The position numbers and the translations under genes are program-made. From contig CP050293.1 of assembly GCA_014189435.1 (NCBI GenBank), positions 2,795,001-2,859,000 on the forward strand: 64,000 bases of DNA, in the 5' to 3' direction. Shown here in pieces: positions 22,393-31,504 of the stretch (within the stretch, counting starts at the first letter, position 1; each line of letters begins with the position of its first letter). Below the pieces are notes generated by a model that worked only from the letters and a program-made list of their open reading frames with translations, searched no databases and was not told the origin of the DNA. The stretch comes from Mesorhizobium loti (lineage in GTDB: Bacteria; Pseudomonadota; Alphaproteobacteria; Rhizobiales; Rhizobiaceae).

Positions 22393-22758
22393 TCAGTGCC
22401 AGTAAGGCGTGACCTTGTAGTAGTCATAGGAGGCGTCGCGAGCGGTCTCGCCATCCGCGCCGGCCAGTTCGTTGATCGAATAGGCAGGCGCCGCCTTCAG
22501 CTGCTCCTTGGAGAACGGCACGACATAGCCGCCCTTGTCCTCGTCATAGTCGAGGCTTGCCCACGGAATGGCGTGATATTTTTCGCCGATGCCGAGGAAG
22601 CCGCCGAAACCGATCACCGCGAACATGATGCCGTTCGACGTCTTATCGAGCATGACGTCCTCGATGCTGCCGATGCTCGTGCCCTCGGTGTTGTAGACCG
22701 ACGTGCCGATGACTCGCGAAGCGGCAATGGCTTGGGTGTGGCCTGTCTGGGTTGTCAT
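22393..22758 (-). CDS. PRC-barrel domain protein
   Basis: Protein of 121 residues with one PRC-barrel domain (about 12-95: SRVIGTSVYNTEGTSIGSIEDVMLDKTSNGIMFAVIGFGGFLGIGEKYHAIPW). Soluble, no signal peptide. Rhizobial proteins of this type are numerous and often stress-induced; the biochemical role is unknown. A possible general-stress promoter is present upstream. Confidence 0.88.
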   Translation of the reverse strand: MTTQTGHTQAIAASRVIGTSVYNTEGTSIGSIEDVMLDKTSNGIMFAVIGFGGFLGIGEKYHAIPWASLDYDEDKGGYVVPFSKEQLKAAPAYSINELAGADGETARDASYDYYKVTPYWH

Positions 22759-22794
22759 GATGTGCTCCTCATTGTCGTTGATCTATGCTTTGAC

Positions 22795-22819
22795 AATGAG
22801 GGCCGCGGGCGAAAGTTCC
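22795..22819 (-). promoter_or_regulatory. Possible EcfG-type promoter of the PRC-barrel gene
   Basis: Minus strand GGAAC (22819-22815), 16-bp spacer, CATT (22798-22795). One mismatch to the GGAAC-N16/17-CGTT general-stress consensus. It lies about 37 bp upstream of the start codon. Weaker than the element at 13403-13428. Confidence 0.35.
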
Positions 22820-22841
22820 CGACTTTTTTGGCGACAGCCGA

Positions 22842-23045
22842 TCATTCCGCGAGGATGAAGGTGACCTTCATGTTGACGCGATAGGCGGCGATCTTACCGT
22901 CCTCGACGACGATCTTCTGATCCTGGATCCAGGCGCCTTCGACGTTCTTCAGGGTTTTGGATGCGCGCGCGATTCCCTTTTCGATGGCGTCCTGAAAGCT
23001 CTTCTTCGACGACGATGTGATTTCGGTGACGCGGGCGACGGACAT
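22842..23045 (-). CDS. Dodecin family flavin-binding protein
   Basis: Protein of 67 residues matching the dodecin pattern: VARVTEITSSSKKSFQDAIEKGIARASKTLKNVEGAWIQDQKIVVEDGKIAAYRVNMKVTFIL. Dodecins form hollow dodecamers that store or buffer flavins. The Trp of the GAWIQ segment corresponds to the flavin-stacking residue. It is 83 bp upstream of the PRC-barrel gene on the same strand. Confidence 0.93.
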   Translation of the reverse strand: MSVARVTEITSSSKKSFQDAIEKGIARASKTLKNVEGAWIQDQKIVVEDGKIAAYRVNMKVTFILAE

Positions 23046-23190
23046 GGCTTCCTCCTGCCAAAACGCTCATTTGCCGGGCGAGCGTACAGCCGGCTTATGC
23101 CTTCCACAAGCGCCGGCGACCCTGGGGCCATTGTCATGCCGCCGCCCGGCGTGGCATTGAAGGGGCGTCCGGTCGTTTGGGGAGGCGGCA

Positions 23191-23874
23191 ATGGCCCGAA
23201 GGCGCAGTCAGCAGCCAGCAGCGGCGCAGCCGCCGGTGGTCGACGCCAATGCCGCCAACGCGTCCAGCGGCTACTTCTTTGCCGGCGCCATGGTGCTGAT
23301 CGCCGTCCTGATCCCGTGGTATTTCGAGCTGCCGCTCAACTTCGCTGTCACCGACCGCGAATTCAATCCGCTCGTCTTCGTGCCGGTCGTGTTCGCGGTG
23401 ATCGGCCTCTACGCATTGCTGAAGGCGGTCCGCGATACGCTGCGCGTGCGCAAATTCGGCGCGACGACGCTGCAGGCCGGCCCGGCAAGACCCGGCGGAC
23501 GCTTCGAGGGCATGGTTCGCTCCAGCCGCGACCTCAGCCCCAGCGGCGACTACACCGTCCTACTTCGTTGCATTCGCACCTACCGCGTCGGCGGACCGAT
23601 TGTGAACACCATCGCGGAGGACAAATCGACCTACAAGGAAGAACTCAAATACCAGGAAAAGCTCGTCATCCCGCGTGGTTCGGTGCAGTCGAGCGCGGGC
23701 ATCCCCTTTGCGTTCGCAATCCCGGCGGACGCGCTGCCATCCAACGGACCGCCGGTCTACGAGCGCCAGCACGGCAATGTCCGCTGGATCCTGACGGTCA
23801 CGGCGCCGATGCCGGGCGTCGACTATTATGCGGTGTTCGCGATCGACATGAGGCGGTCGAGCCAGAACAACTGA
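23191..23874 (+). CDS. Membrane protein of unknown function
   Basis: Protein of 227 residues. After a basic, Ala/Pro-rich N-terminus there are two membrane helices (about 28-46 and 63-82), then a soluble C-terminal domain of about 140 residues rich in beta strands (GRFEGMVRSSRDLSPSGDYTVLLRCIRTYRVGG, VPRGSVQ, IPFAFAIPADALPS, RWILTVTAPMPGVDYYAVFAIDM). The C-terminal domain loosely resembles arrestin-like or DUF3592-type sandwich domains, but I cannot assign it. Strong ribosome site GGGGAGG upstream of ATG 23191. Confidence 0.75.
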   Translation: MARRRSQQPAAAQPPVVDANAANASSGYFFAGAMVLIAVLIPWYFELPLNFAVTDREFNPLVFVPVVFAVIGLYALLKAVRDTLRVRKFGATTLQAGPARPGGRFEGMVRSSRDLSPSGDYTVLLRCIRTYRVGGPIVNTIAEDKSTYKEELKYQEKLVIPRGSVQSSAGIPFAFAIPADALPSNGPPVYERQHGNVRWILTVTAPMPGVDYYAVFAIDMRRSSQNN

Positions 23875-23904
23875 TACGATGCCGGAAGTATCCCTCGGGA
23901 CGTT

Positions 23905-24765
23905 TCAGAGGCCCTTGGCGATGCGATCGAATGCCATCAGCCGCTCGAGCAGAGCTGGCATGTCCTTCAACGGCAGCATGTTCGGGCCGTCGGAAGAGGT
24001 CGAATTATCCGGATCCTGATGGGTCTCGATGAACACGCCGGCAACGCCGACAGCGACAGCCGCGCGGGCCAGCGTCTCGACAAAGCGGCGTTCACCACCC
24101 GAGGACCCGCCCTGCCCGCCCGGCTGCTGCACCGAGTGCGTGGCGTCGAAGATCACCGGCGCGCCGATTTCCGCCATGATGGGCAGAGCGCGCATGTCGG
24201 ACACCAGTGTGTTGTAGCCAAAGGACGCGCCGCGCTCGGTGGTCAGCACATTGGCGTTGCCGGAACCGGTGATCTTGGCGACGACGTTCTTCATGTCCCA
24301 GGGCGCGAGGAACTGCCCCTTCTTCACGTTGATCACCTTGCCGGTTTTGGCGGCGGCAACCAGCATGTCGGTCTGGCGCGACAGGAAAGCCGGGATCTGC
24401 AGGACATCGACATGCGGCGCGACGATGGCGCACTGCTCCTCGGTGTGTACATCGGTCAGCACGGGCAGCGAAAATTCCTTGCGCAGTTCGTCGAAGACGG
24501 GAAGGGCCGCATCCATGCCGGCACCCCGGGTCGCCGACAGCGAGGTGCGGTTGGCCTTGTCGTAGCTGGTCTTGTAGACGAGGCCTATGCCGAGTTTGCC
24601 GGTCAGTTCCTTCAGCGCGCCGGCCATGTCGAAGGCGTGCTGGCGCGATTCAAACTGGCATGGGCCGGCGATCAGCGACAGCGCCGCATTGTTGTCGAAG
24701 ACGACATTGCCGACGGTTACCGACGAATTGGGCGCCATCGAATTGGACGCTTGCGGCTTGCTCAT
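23905..24765 (-). CDS. kdsA: 3-deoxy-8-phosphooctulonate synthase
   Basis: KDO-8-phosphate synthase, condensing PEP with arabinose 5-phosphate for lipopolysaccharide inner core. The 286 residues show LIAGPCQFESRQHA, YKTSYDKANRTS, TDVHTEEQ, DVLQIPAFLSRQTD, KKGQFLAPWDM and IETHQDPDNSTSDGPNMLPL-like C-terminus (with one extra Ser: STSSDGPN). The start overlaps the preceding VOC-protein stop by 4 nt, so it is second gene of that operon; eno lies about 2 kb further downstream on the same strand. Confidence 0.97.
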   Translation of the reverse strand: MSKPQASNSMAPNSSVTVGNVVFDNNAALSLIAGPCQFESRQHAFDMAGALKELTGKLGIGLVYKTSYDKANRTSLSATRGAGMDAALPVFDELRKEFSLPVLTDVHTEEQCAIVAPHVDVLQIPAFLSRQTDMLVAAAKTGKVINVKKGQFLAPWDMKNVVAKITGSGNANVLTTERGASFGYNTLVSDMRALPIMAEIGAPVIFDATHSVQQPGGQGGSSGGERRFVETLARAAVAVGVAGVFIETHQDPDNSTSSDGPNMLPLKDMPALLERLMAFDRIAKGL

Positions 24766-25652
24766 GGGATCTCCCGGAAGATGAAGGCCGCGCCCTGTCC
24801 GGGTGCAGGCCGCACGACAATATCATTGCCCGCTATATCGTGTTGGACGGAATTGGCTGCAAGCAGCCTCGATGTCACATCGGCTCGCCGGACCGAAAAG
24901 ACCACGGCTGCGAAGCGCAGGTCTGTCGGCGCCCTAGCCGGCAGGCCAAAGCGTGCGGTGAAAGACGCGGGGTCAAGCACGCTCAAATCCGCATTCGGCA
25001 AGTGAAACGCGCCGCCCGGCCCATTGGCGATCGGATCGTCGACGGCCACGGAAATCAATCCGTGCTGTTCGGCCGGCCGGTCGCTGACCGCCACCACTTC
25101 AACGATTCCGGTGGCGCCGTTGGCGTGGGCCTGCAAAGCCGCGCGGTCCACATCAGGCGCGTTGACCCGCTCGCAGGCAAACAGGAAGGCGTCCGTGGCC
25201 CCGGCTCCGGCCGCGAAGGCGAGCTTGAACGATGCGATGTCGCTTTTGCCCGCCGTGTCCGTGAAGGCGCGCGAGAAGCTCAGCATGCCTCCCGCCGAGA
25301 TGCCGGCTTCGAGGTAGCGCGCATGATTGGCATCCGCGTTGCTGGTACCCAGGACCACCGCGGAGAATCCCTCGTCGCCACACTTGTCGCGATAGATGCG
25401 GTCGCGCGTGACGAACGTATTGCCCTCTGCAATGGCCTGCATCGCGGCCTGTTCATCACCGATCGCCAGCGGCTCGAGATAGGCGCCGTCGGCGAGGAAC
25501 ACACAGCAATTTTCAGTCCCGAAGGGGTGGATCCCGGTTGGGGCAACGACGAAGCCAAGCGCGGTGAGCCGGGCTCGCGCCACCTCAAGGCCCTGCGTCG
25601 GCAGCACCAGATGATCGAGCGGATGGGTGCCGGTGGCTGTGGTTCGGGTCAT
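24762..25652 (-). CDS. VOC-superfamily glyoxalase-like protein
   Basis: Protein of 296 residues from ATG 25652 (MTRTTATGTHPLDHLVLPTQGLEVARARLTALGF), with the opening of a glyoxalase/bleomycin-resistance-like fold. The pattern HPLDHLVL, FGTENCCVFLADGAYLEPLAI and a second half with HGLISVAV matches the glyoxalase-like domain family annotated in many rhizobia. Enzymatic activity is unknown. A 4-nt overlap couples it to kdsA, an association not explained by known LPS chemistry. Confidence 0.8.
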   Translation of the reverse strand: MTRTTATGTHPLDHLVLPTQGLEVARARLTALGFVVAPTGIHPFGTENCCVFLADGAYLEPLAIGDEQAAMQAIAEGNTFVTRDRIYRDKCGDEGFSAVVLGTSNADANHARYLEAGISAGGMLSFSRAFTDTAGKSDIASFKLAFAAGAGATDAFLFACERVNAPDVDRAALQAHANGATGIVEVVAVSDRPAEQHGLISVAVDDPIANGPGGAFHLPNADLSVLDPASFTARFGLPARAPTDLRFAAVVFSVRRADVTSRLLAANSVQHDIAGNDIVVRPAPGQGAAFIFREIP

Positions 25653-25767
25653 GCAAGCGCGATGTGCATCATTCCGCAAACCGGTTCAAGGCTTGATCGC
25701 GATCCCGGCCAGTTCGCCCCACCGTTCACCGACGCCGAAAAAAGCATCCGCTGGAGCAAGTCCTCGA

Positions 25768-26058
25768 TCAGTTGCCGGCCACGACATCGGCGGAATAACG
25801 CAGTTCGCGCATTGGTTTGACCTTGCTGGTGGTCTGCGCGTAGAGGGGGTGCGCCTTGTAGGCGGCCAGCGCGGCGTCATCGGCGAACTCCGCATAGACG
25901 ACCACGTCGACTTCATCCGACAGCGGATCGACCTTGGTGTTCAAGGTGACCTCGAAAAGGCTGGAATGGGGGATGTTGCCGAGCGCCAACAGACCGGTAC
26001 GCACAGCCTCTACATCCTCTTTACGCCGCGCGCTGAAGAAAACGATATGCCGGATCAA
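25768..26058 (-). CDS. Dabb-family stress-responsive alpha/beta-barrel protein
   Basis: Small ferredoxin-like fold protein of 96 residues: IRHIVFFSARRKEDVEAVRTGLLALGNIPHSSLFEVTLNTKVDPLSDEVDVVVYAEFADDAALAAYKAHPLY. The HIVFF opening and the AAYKAHPLYAQ motif are typical of the Dabb family. A TTG at 26058 is preferred over the in-frame ATG at 26076, because a GAGGAG ribosome site sits 6 nt before the TTG and lies inside the longer frame. Function of this member unknown. Confidence 0.82.
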   Translation of the reverse strand: MIRHIVFFSARRKEDVEAVRTGLLALGNIPHSSLFEVTLNTKVDPLSDEVDVVVYAEFADDAALAAYKAHPLYAQTTSKVKPMRELRYSADVVAGN

Positions 26059-26156
26059 CCCCGCCTCCTCGATCAAAATGCTGGGGTCTTTTGTGACGGC
26101 AGGACGGTGGCGTCAATCGACAAGGATGTCGCGGCTGCCAATCGTTCGAATGGACG

Positions 26157-26285
26157 CTAGCCGGTGACGGATCGCACGACGTGCGAGACACCCCTCACCG
26201 TGGAGTCCAGATACCGGCCCTGATTGTATAGGCCGTCCCAGATCAGGAAAAAGGTGATGGCGGCAATGACGACTACATAACGCAT
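26157..26285 (-). CDS. Small single-pass membrane protein (42 residues)
   Basis: Starts MRYVVVIAAITFFLIWDGLY and ends VRGVSHVVRSVTG. One membrane helix (2-17) followed by an amphipathic, basic tail. The pattern of hydrophobic start plus WDGLYNxGRYLD resembles small uncharacterised proteins I associate with Rhizobiales. The frame extends further upstream, but that sequence looks non-coding. No function assigned. Confidence 0.55.
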   Translation of the reverse strand: MRYVVVIAAITFFLIWDGLYNQGRYLDSTVRGVSHVVRSVTG

Positions 26286-26634
26286 GGCTAAATCTATCGC
26301 ACAAGCAAGGGAGCAGCCATAGGCGTTTTTGGCGCGTCCGGCCTTTGCTGTGCAAAAGGCAGATCCACGCCAGCGAGGGCACAATCCGCTTGGCACAGCC
26401 CCGCTTGCAGCCTGCCCCTTGAAGTCCCCCCTCATGACGTGGAAGATTGTGGCAGGGATTCACTGGGAAAGTGCTAAAGCTCTGTTTAAGAGGCGCGCGC
26501 TTTCGTTCGAGCCCGCCCATCACCGAGCCGGCCAGCACTCGGGATGAGGCAACGGCGTTCGAACCCGGCGAATGATCCAAGAGAACCGTGGCCCGGCAAT
26601 TTGCGCCGACGCCTCGGAAATCCAGGGGCGTGAG

Positions 26635-27891
26635 ATGGCACACAAGGAACATTTTGGCATAGCGTTGAGCGACGCGGTCAGGCTCGACGAATTCAATTTC
26701 GCAGAGATCGTCAAAGGCCTGCCAGCCAAGGCGCGCATGGTGCTGTCGGCGGCGATGAACCTGCCGCGCGGTTCACTCAAGGTCAGGCTGCCGGACGGCC
26801 GCGCCGTCCTCGTCGGCGGCAAGGGACCCGGCCCGGATGCCGAACTGGTGCTGAAGAACTGGCGCTTGCCCGGCCGCGCCTTTTCGGGCGGCACGATCGG
26901 TGTTGCCGAATCCTATATGGACGGCGATTGGGAAAGCCCTGACGTGACCAGCTTCCTGGAACTGTTCGTGATCAATTCGGTCATCGGCGAACGTATCGCG
27001 GGCGGCACCAGCTGGCTGATCAACACCGTCCAGCGCATCCGTCACTGGTTCAACCAGAACACGCGCACCGGCTCGAAGCGCAACATCTCGGCGCATTACG
27101 ACCTCGGCAACGCCTTCTACAAGGAATGGCTCGATCCGAGCATGACCTATTCCTCGGCGCTCTACACGACAGGCGCCAACGACCTGGAAAGCGCGCAGGC
27201 CGCCAAATATCGCGCGCTGGCGAAGGACACAGGCATCGGCCCGAAGGACCATGTGCTGGAAATCGGCTGCGGCTGGGGTGGCTTCGCCGAATTCGCGGCA
27301 CGCGAGATCGGCTGCCGGGTGACCGGGCTGACGATCAGCCGCGAGCAGCACGACTTCGCCAAGGCGCGCATCGCCAAGGCCGGACTTGCCGACAAGGTGG
27401 ACATCAAGCTGCAAGACTATCGCGACGAAACCGGCACCTATGACCGCATCGCCTCGATCGAGATGTTCGAGGCGGTCGGCGAGAAATACTGGCCGGTGTT
27501 TTTCGGCAAGATGAAGGCCTGCCTGAGGCCCGGCGGCACCGCCGGCCTGCAGATCATCACCATCAACGAAGCCGCATACGACACCTATCGGGCCAGGCCG
27601 GATTTCATCCAACGCTACGTTTTCCCCGGCGGCATGCTGCCGACACCGTCGATCCTGAAAGCACTCGGCAAGGATCATGGCCTTGCCCATCTGCGCGAGC
27701 GCGTGTTTCCCGACGATTACGCGCGTACGCTCGCCGAATGGCGCCACCGGTTCTGGGCGTCATGGGAGAAGATCGTCCCGCTCGGCTTCGACGACCGCTT
27801 CAAGAAGCTCTGGGAATTCTACCTGCACTATTGCGAGGCCGGATTCCGCGCCAGCTACATCGACGTGCGCCAGGTGGTCTACAAGGCGTAG
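26635..27891 (+). CDS. cfa: Cyclopropane-fatty-acyl-phospholipid synthase family protein
   Basis: SAM-dependent methyltransferase of 418 residues that methylenates unsaturated acyl chains in membrane phospholipids. Motifs are VLEIGCGWGGFAEFAAREIGCRVTGLTISREQ (SAM site), SAHYDLGNAFYKEWLDPSMTYSSALY, ASIEMFEAVGEKYW and FIQRYVFPGGMLPTPS. The N-terminal substrate domain (about 1-110) is present. ATG 26635 has a ribosome site AGGGG just upstream; an in-frame ATG at 26572 is possible. Rhizobia often have two paralogues, so this may be cfa1 or cfa2. Confidence 0.92.
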   Translation: MAHKEHFGIALSDAVRLDEFNFAEIVKGLPAKARMVLSAAMNLPRGSLKVRLPDGRAVLVGGKGPGPDAELVLKNWRLPGRAFSGGTIGVAESYMDGDWESPDVTSFLELFVINSVIGERIAGGTSWLINTVQRIRHWFNQNTRTGSKRNISAHYDLGNAFYKEWLDPSMTYSSALYTTGANDLESAQAAKYRALAKDTGIGPKDHVLEIGCGWGGFAEFAAREIGCRVTGLTISREQHDFAKARIAKAGLADKVDIKLQDYRDETGTYDRIASIEMFEAVGEKYWPVFFGKMKACLRPGGTAGLQIITINEAAYDTYRARPDFIQRYVFPGGMLPTPSILKALGKDHGLAHLRERVFPDDYARTLAEWRHRFWASWEKIVPLGFDDRFKKLWEFYLHYCEAGFRASYIDVRQVVYKA

Positions 27892-27940
27892 GCCGACGCC
27901 GCCGTGACGGCGTGGAACCGAGCCCTTCGAACAGCAGTGA

Positions 27941-29920
27941 TCAAAGCAGGATGCGGTATTTCGCGAAGCCTGCCTCGCCCTCGCCCGCCGGCTCGATCTT
28001 CAGCGATTTCAACTGCGCAATGAAATCCTTGGCCCTGGCGCCGGTTTCGAATACGGCGCTGGTTCCAGGCAGCGGCGCGAACGACCAGTTGTCGTCGGCG
28101 GACGGGTTGATCGTACCCTCGCTGATGATGTAGCGAACGATGACGTCGCGATTGGTGTCCGGCGCCTCATAGATGATCTTCGAGGCATCGATGTCGGGGA
28201 AATTGCCGCCGCCGCCGGCCCGGTAATTGTTGGTGGCCACGACGAATTTCTGTTTGGGATCAATTGGCTTTCCATCGAAACTCAAATCGACGATACGGTT
28301 GGCACCGGCATTCGCCAGCCCGCCCTTGGCATCGTATTTCGGCGGCTGCGACAGATCTATCTTGTAGGTGACGCCGTCGATGACGTCGAAATTGTAGGAT
28401 GGGAAGTCGGTGTTGATGAGGGCCTGGTCGGCCTTCCCCGGCTCGATCCGGTTGAAGATGCCAGCCGACATTTCCAGCCATTCCTTGACCTGCGCACCGG
28501 TGATTTCGACCGCACGCACGGTGTTGGGATAGAGATAGAGGTCGGCAACGTTCTTGATGGCGATATCGCCGGCCGGCACGTCGGTGTAGTAGTCGGCGCC
28601 GTTGCGCCCGCCGGCCTTGAAGGGGGCGGCCGCCGACAGCAGCGGCACATCCTTCCATTGCGTGTTCTTCAGAATATCCCTGAGGTACCAGGTCTGCGCC
28701 TGGCTGACGACCTGCACCGACGGGTCGTCCGCGACCAGCGCGAAATAGGAATAGAGCGGCGCGGAGGTCTTGCCGACGGGGCGGCGCACATAGGCCAGTG
28801 TCGCCTGATGGTCCTGTTCGAGCGCTGCGATAATGCGCTTGTCGTCAGGGACGGTCGGCTTGTTCTTGTTGTCGACGCGTTCGAAGATCGGCCGCGCTTC
28901 GGAAGTCGCCGAGACGACCTTCCATTTCGACCCGTCGCGTTCCAGCATCAGGTCGACCAGCCCCATATGCGAGCCCCAGAAGCCACCCATGACGGCAGGT
29001 TTGCCCTGCAGCGTGCCTTTCTGCGTGTCGACACCTTCAAGCGACTGGAAATCCTTCTTGCCGGGGAATACCAGATGCTGGTGACCGGTGAACACAGCAT
29101 CGACACCGGCGACACCGGCGACGAAGAACGAAGCGTTCTCCATCATGTCGCCCTGCTTCACCTCGATGCCGGAATGCGAGAGCGCAATGACGATGTCGGC
29201 GCCCTCCTCCTTCATCTGCGGCACCCAGGCCTTGGCCGCCTCGACGATGTCGCGCGTCTTGACGTTGCCTTCGAGGTTCTTGAGATCCCAGACCATGATT
29301 TGCGGCGGCACGAAGCCGATGATACCGATCCTGATCGGCTGCTCCGCGCCGGACCCATCCTTGAGCTTCTTGTCGAGGATGACATAGGGCTTGAGATAGA
29401 GCTTGTCGTCGCGCGGGTTCGCGGCAAGCTCAGTGCCGCGGATCAGATTGGCGCAGACGAACGGAAAATTGGCGCCGGCCAGCACCTTGTCCAGGAACGA
29501 CAGACCGTAGTTGAATTCGTGGTTGCCCAGCGTCGAGCATTCGTAGCCGAGCAGGTTCATGCCTTTCATGATCGGATGCAGGTCGCCGTCCTTCAGGCCC
29601 TTCTCATAGGCGATATAGTCGCCCATCGGATTGCCCTGAAGCAGGTCGCCATTGTCGATCAGCATCGAATTGACGGCTTCCTTGCGCACCGCGTCAATCA
29701 GGGAAGCCGTGCGCGACAGGCCCATCGTGTCGTTGGCTTTGTCGGCGTAGTAGTCGTAAGGCAGCACGTTCACATGGATATCGGTGGTCTCCATGATCCG
29801 GAGATGCGCCTGGTTACCTTGAGCGCGAGCGGAGAACGGATGCAGCATGATCAGCGCCCCTGTGGCGGCGGTGCCAGCGAGGAAACCGCGGCGGGAGACT
29901 GGGTGGAGCAGTTGCGACAT
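27941..29920 (-). CDS. cpdB: Tat-exported 2',3'-cyclic-nucleotide 2'-phosphodiesterase/3'-nucleotidase
   Basis: Bifunctional periplasmic enzyme of 659 residues for nucleotide salvage and phosphate release. The N-terminus has a twin-arginine motif (SRRGFLAG) and an Ala-rich cleavage region (FSARAQG). The metallophosphatase domain shows TTDIHVNVLPYDYYAD, IDNGDLLQGNP, STLGNHEFNYG, ALSHSGIE and FTGHQHLVFPG with all metal ligands. The C-terminal 5'-nucleotidase domain includes LYLYPNTVRAVEITGAQVKEWLEMSAG. Monocistronic by spacing. Confidence 0.93.
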   Translation of the reverse strand: MSQLLHPVSRRGFLAGTAATGALIMLHPFSARAQGNQAHLRIMETTDIHVNVLPYDYYADKANDTMGLSRTASLIDAVRKEAVNSMLIDNGDLLQGNPMGDYIAYEKGLKDGDLHPIMKGMNLLGYECSTLGNHEFNYGLSFLDKVLAGANFPFVCANLIRGTELAANPRDDKLYLKPYVILDKKLKDGSGAEQPIRIGIIGFVPPQIMVWDLKNLEGNVKTRDIVEAAKAWVPQMKEEGADIVIALSHSGIEVKQGDMMENASFFVAGVAGVDAVFTGHQHLVFPGKKDFQSLEGVDTQKGTLQGKPAVMGGFWGSHMGLVDLMLERDGSKWKVVSATSEARPIFERVDNKNKPTVPDDKRIIAALEQDHQATLAYVRRPVGKTSAPLYSYFALVADDPSVQVVSQAQTWYLRDILKNTQWKDVPLLSAAAPFKAGGRNGADYYTDVPAGDIAIKNVADLYLYPNTVRAVEITGAQVKEWLEMSAGIFNRIEPGKADQALINTDFPSYNFDVIDGVTYKIDLSQPPKYDAKGGLANAGANRIVDLSFDGKPIDPKQKFVVATNNYRAGGGGNFPDIDASKIIYEAPDTNRDVIVRYIISEGTINPSADDNWSFAPLPGTSAVFETGARAKDFIAQLKSLKIEPAGEGEAGFAKYRILL

Positions 29921-30066
29921 GTTTTCTCCTCGACGACGTTACCAGCCCTGCCCCGAAGCGAACTTCGCGCTGAAATTCATCCGAGTCCATTCAAGAAATC
30001 GCGCGCATCGAACATCAGTCGATCAGCAACAGATGACGGGCGGATGAACGATCCGGATGAAGAAAG

Positions 30067-31332
30067 TCAGGTCTTGTCGTCGTCGCCCTGGGTGATCAGC
30101 CGTGCGCTGCGCTGGCCTGTGACGTAGATCCATAGCCAGCTCAGGGAAACCGCAAGCCGGTTGCGGAAGCCGATCAGAAAATAGATGTGGGCAATCCCCC
30201 ACAGCCACCAGGCGAGCCAGCCGGTGAGCTTGATCCAGCCGAAATCGATCGCGGCGGCGCGTTTGCCGACCGTCGCCAGATCGCCGGCATGCCTGTAGTG
30301 GAAGGGACGCGCGGTCGTGTCGCCGCCGAGTCTGGCCTTGATGATAGCCGAGACATGTCGGCCCTCCTGCTTGGCGGAAGGCGCCACGCCGGGCACCGGC
30401 CGTCCATCGGGCCGCAGCACAAGGGCGGCGTCGCCGATGACAAAAATCTCCGGGCTGCCGGGCACGCTGAGGTCAGGTTCGACGAGCACCCGACCCGCGC
30501 GGTCCGCCTTCGCTCCCAGCCATTCGGCGGCGGGCGAAGCGGCAACGCCTGCCGCCCACAGAATCGTTCGGGCCGCCAGTTGCCTGTCGCCAAAGACGAC
30601 GCCCTCGGCATCGCAGCGCGTGACAGCTCGCCCGAGTTCGACCGTCACACCGAGCCGCTCGAGTGCCTTCGAGGCATAATCGGAAAGTTTCGGTGCGAAA
30701 TTGACCAGGATACGGTCACCGGCCTCGATCAACACCACGCGCGTTTGCCGCGTGTCGATGTTGCGGAACTCGCCGCGCAGTGTGTCGTGCGCCAGCTCGA
30801 CGATGGTGCCGGCCAGTTCCACGCCGGTCGGCCCACCGCCGACGATCGCAATGGTCAGCAGCGCCTGCCGTTTGGCGGGATCGGTTTCCCGCTCGGCCTG
30901 CTCGAAGGCCAAGAGAATGCGTCGCCGAATGGTGGTGGCGTCTTCCAGCGTCTTCAGACCTGGCGCGAAAGGCTCCCATTCGTCGTGACCGAAATAGGCA
31001 TGGCGAGCGCCGGTGGCCAGCACCAGCGTGTCATAGGCGACGGCGCTGCCGTCATCGAGCAACACGCGTTTGCCGGCACGGTCGACGCCGGTGACGTTGG
31101 CCAGCAGCGTCGTCACGTCCTTGCGCTTGCGCAGGAGGTGGCGGATCGGCCAGGCAATTTCGGAGGTTGCCAGCGCCGTCGTCGCTACCTGGTAGAGCAG
31201 CGGCTGGAAAAGATGATGGTTGCGCTTGTCGATCATGGTTATGCGCACTGGTGCGCCGCCAAGCGCGCGGGTGAATTCGAGGCCGCCGAAACCCGCGCCG
31301 ACAACAACAATTTGATGGCTGGCTTGGTTCAT
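30067..31332 (-). CDS. ndh: Type II NADH:quinone dehydrogenase
   Basis: FAD-dependent, non-proton-pumping NADH dehydrogenase of 421 residues. Motifs: FAD site IVVVGAGFGGLEFTRALGG, KRNHHLFQPLLYQVATTAL (typical of NDH-2), NADH site IAIVGGGPTGVELAGTIVELA, FVIGDAALV. The C-terminal region (WIKLTGWLAWWLWGIAHIYFLIGFRNRL) forms the amphipathic and hydrophobic helices that attach to the membrane. ATG 31332 has a GGAACG ribosome site; the longer upstream frame lacks homology and would run into fthC's divergent leader. Confidence 0.93.
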   Translation of the reverse strand: MNQASHQIVVVGAGFGGLEFTRALGGAPVRITMIDKRNHHLFQPLLYQVATTALATSEIAWPIRHLLRKRKDVTTLLANVTGVDRAGKRVLLDDGSAVAYDTLVLATGARHAYFGHDEWEPFAPGLKTLEDATTIRRRILLAFEQAERETDPAKRQALLTIAIVGGGPTGVELAGTIVELAHDTLRGEFRNIDTRQTRVVLIEAGDRILVNFAPKLSDYASKALERLGVTVELGRAVTRCDAEGVVFGDRQLAARTILWAAGVAASPAAEWLGAKADRAGRVLVEPDLSVPGSPEIFVIGDAALVLRPDGRPVPGVAPSAKQEGRHVSAIIKARLGGDTTARPFHYRHAGDLATVGKRAAAIDFGWIKLTGWLAWWLWGIAHIYFLIGFRNRLAVSLSWLWIYVTGQRSARLITQGDDDKT

Positions 31333-31504
31333 TTCGTTCCACCAAGGCGAGCAATTCGCCGACCCTGATGTAGGCATTTTTGTGCAGCGCAACAATGGCC
31401 GGATCTGGTGCAACTGCCTGGGACTCGCCGCTCGATGTCGTGAATGCGCATGTCGTGCACAAGGACAAGGTATAGCCTTGCTCAGCAGTACAACGAGGTG
31501 AGGC

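Noticed and set aside
26470..26570. tRNA-like T-loop sequence (GTTCGAACCC, GTTCGAGCCC)
   Set aside because: No matching acceptor stem, anticodon arm or CCA end could be built around either copy.
31333..31504. Possible 6S RNA upstream of fthC
   Set aside because: The site is where ssrS often lies, and weak stems can be drawn (GGCGAG/CTCGCC, TAGGCA/TGCCT), but the paired region is only about 95 nt and I could not match the 6S closing stem, central bubble and terminal loop. A covariance-model search would decide.
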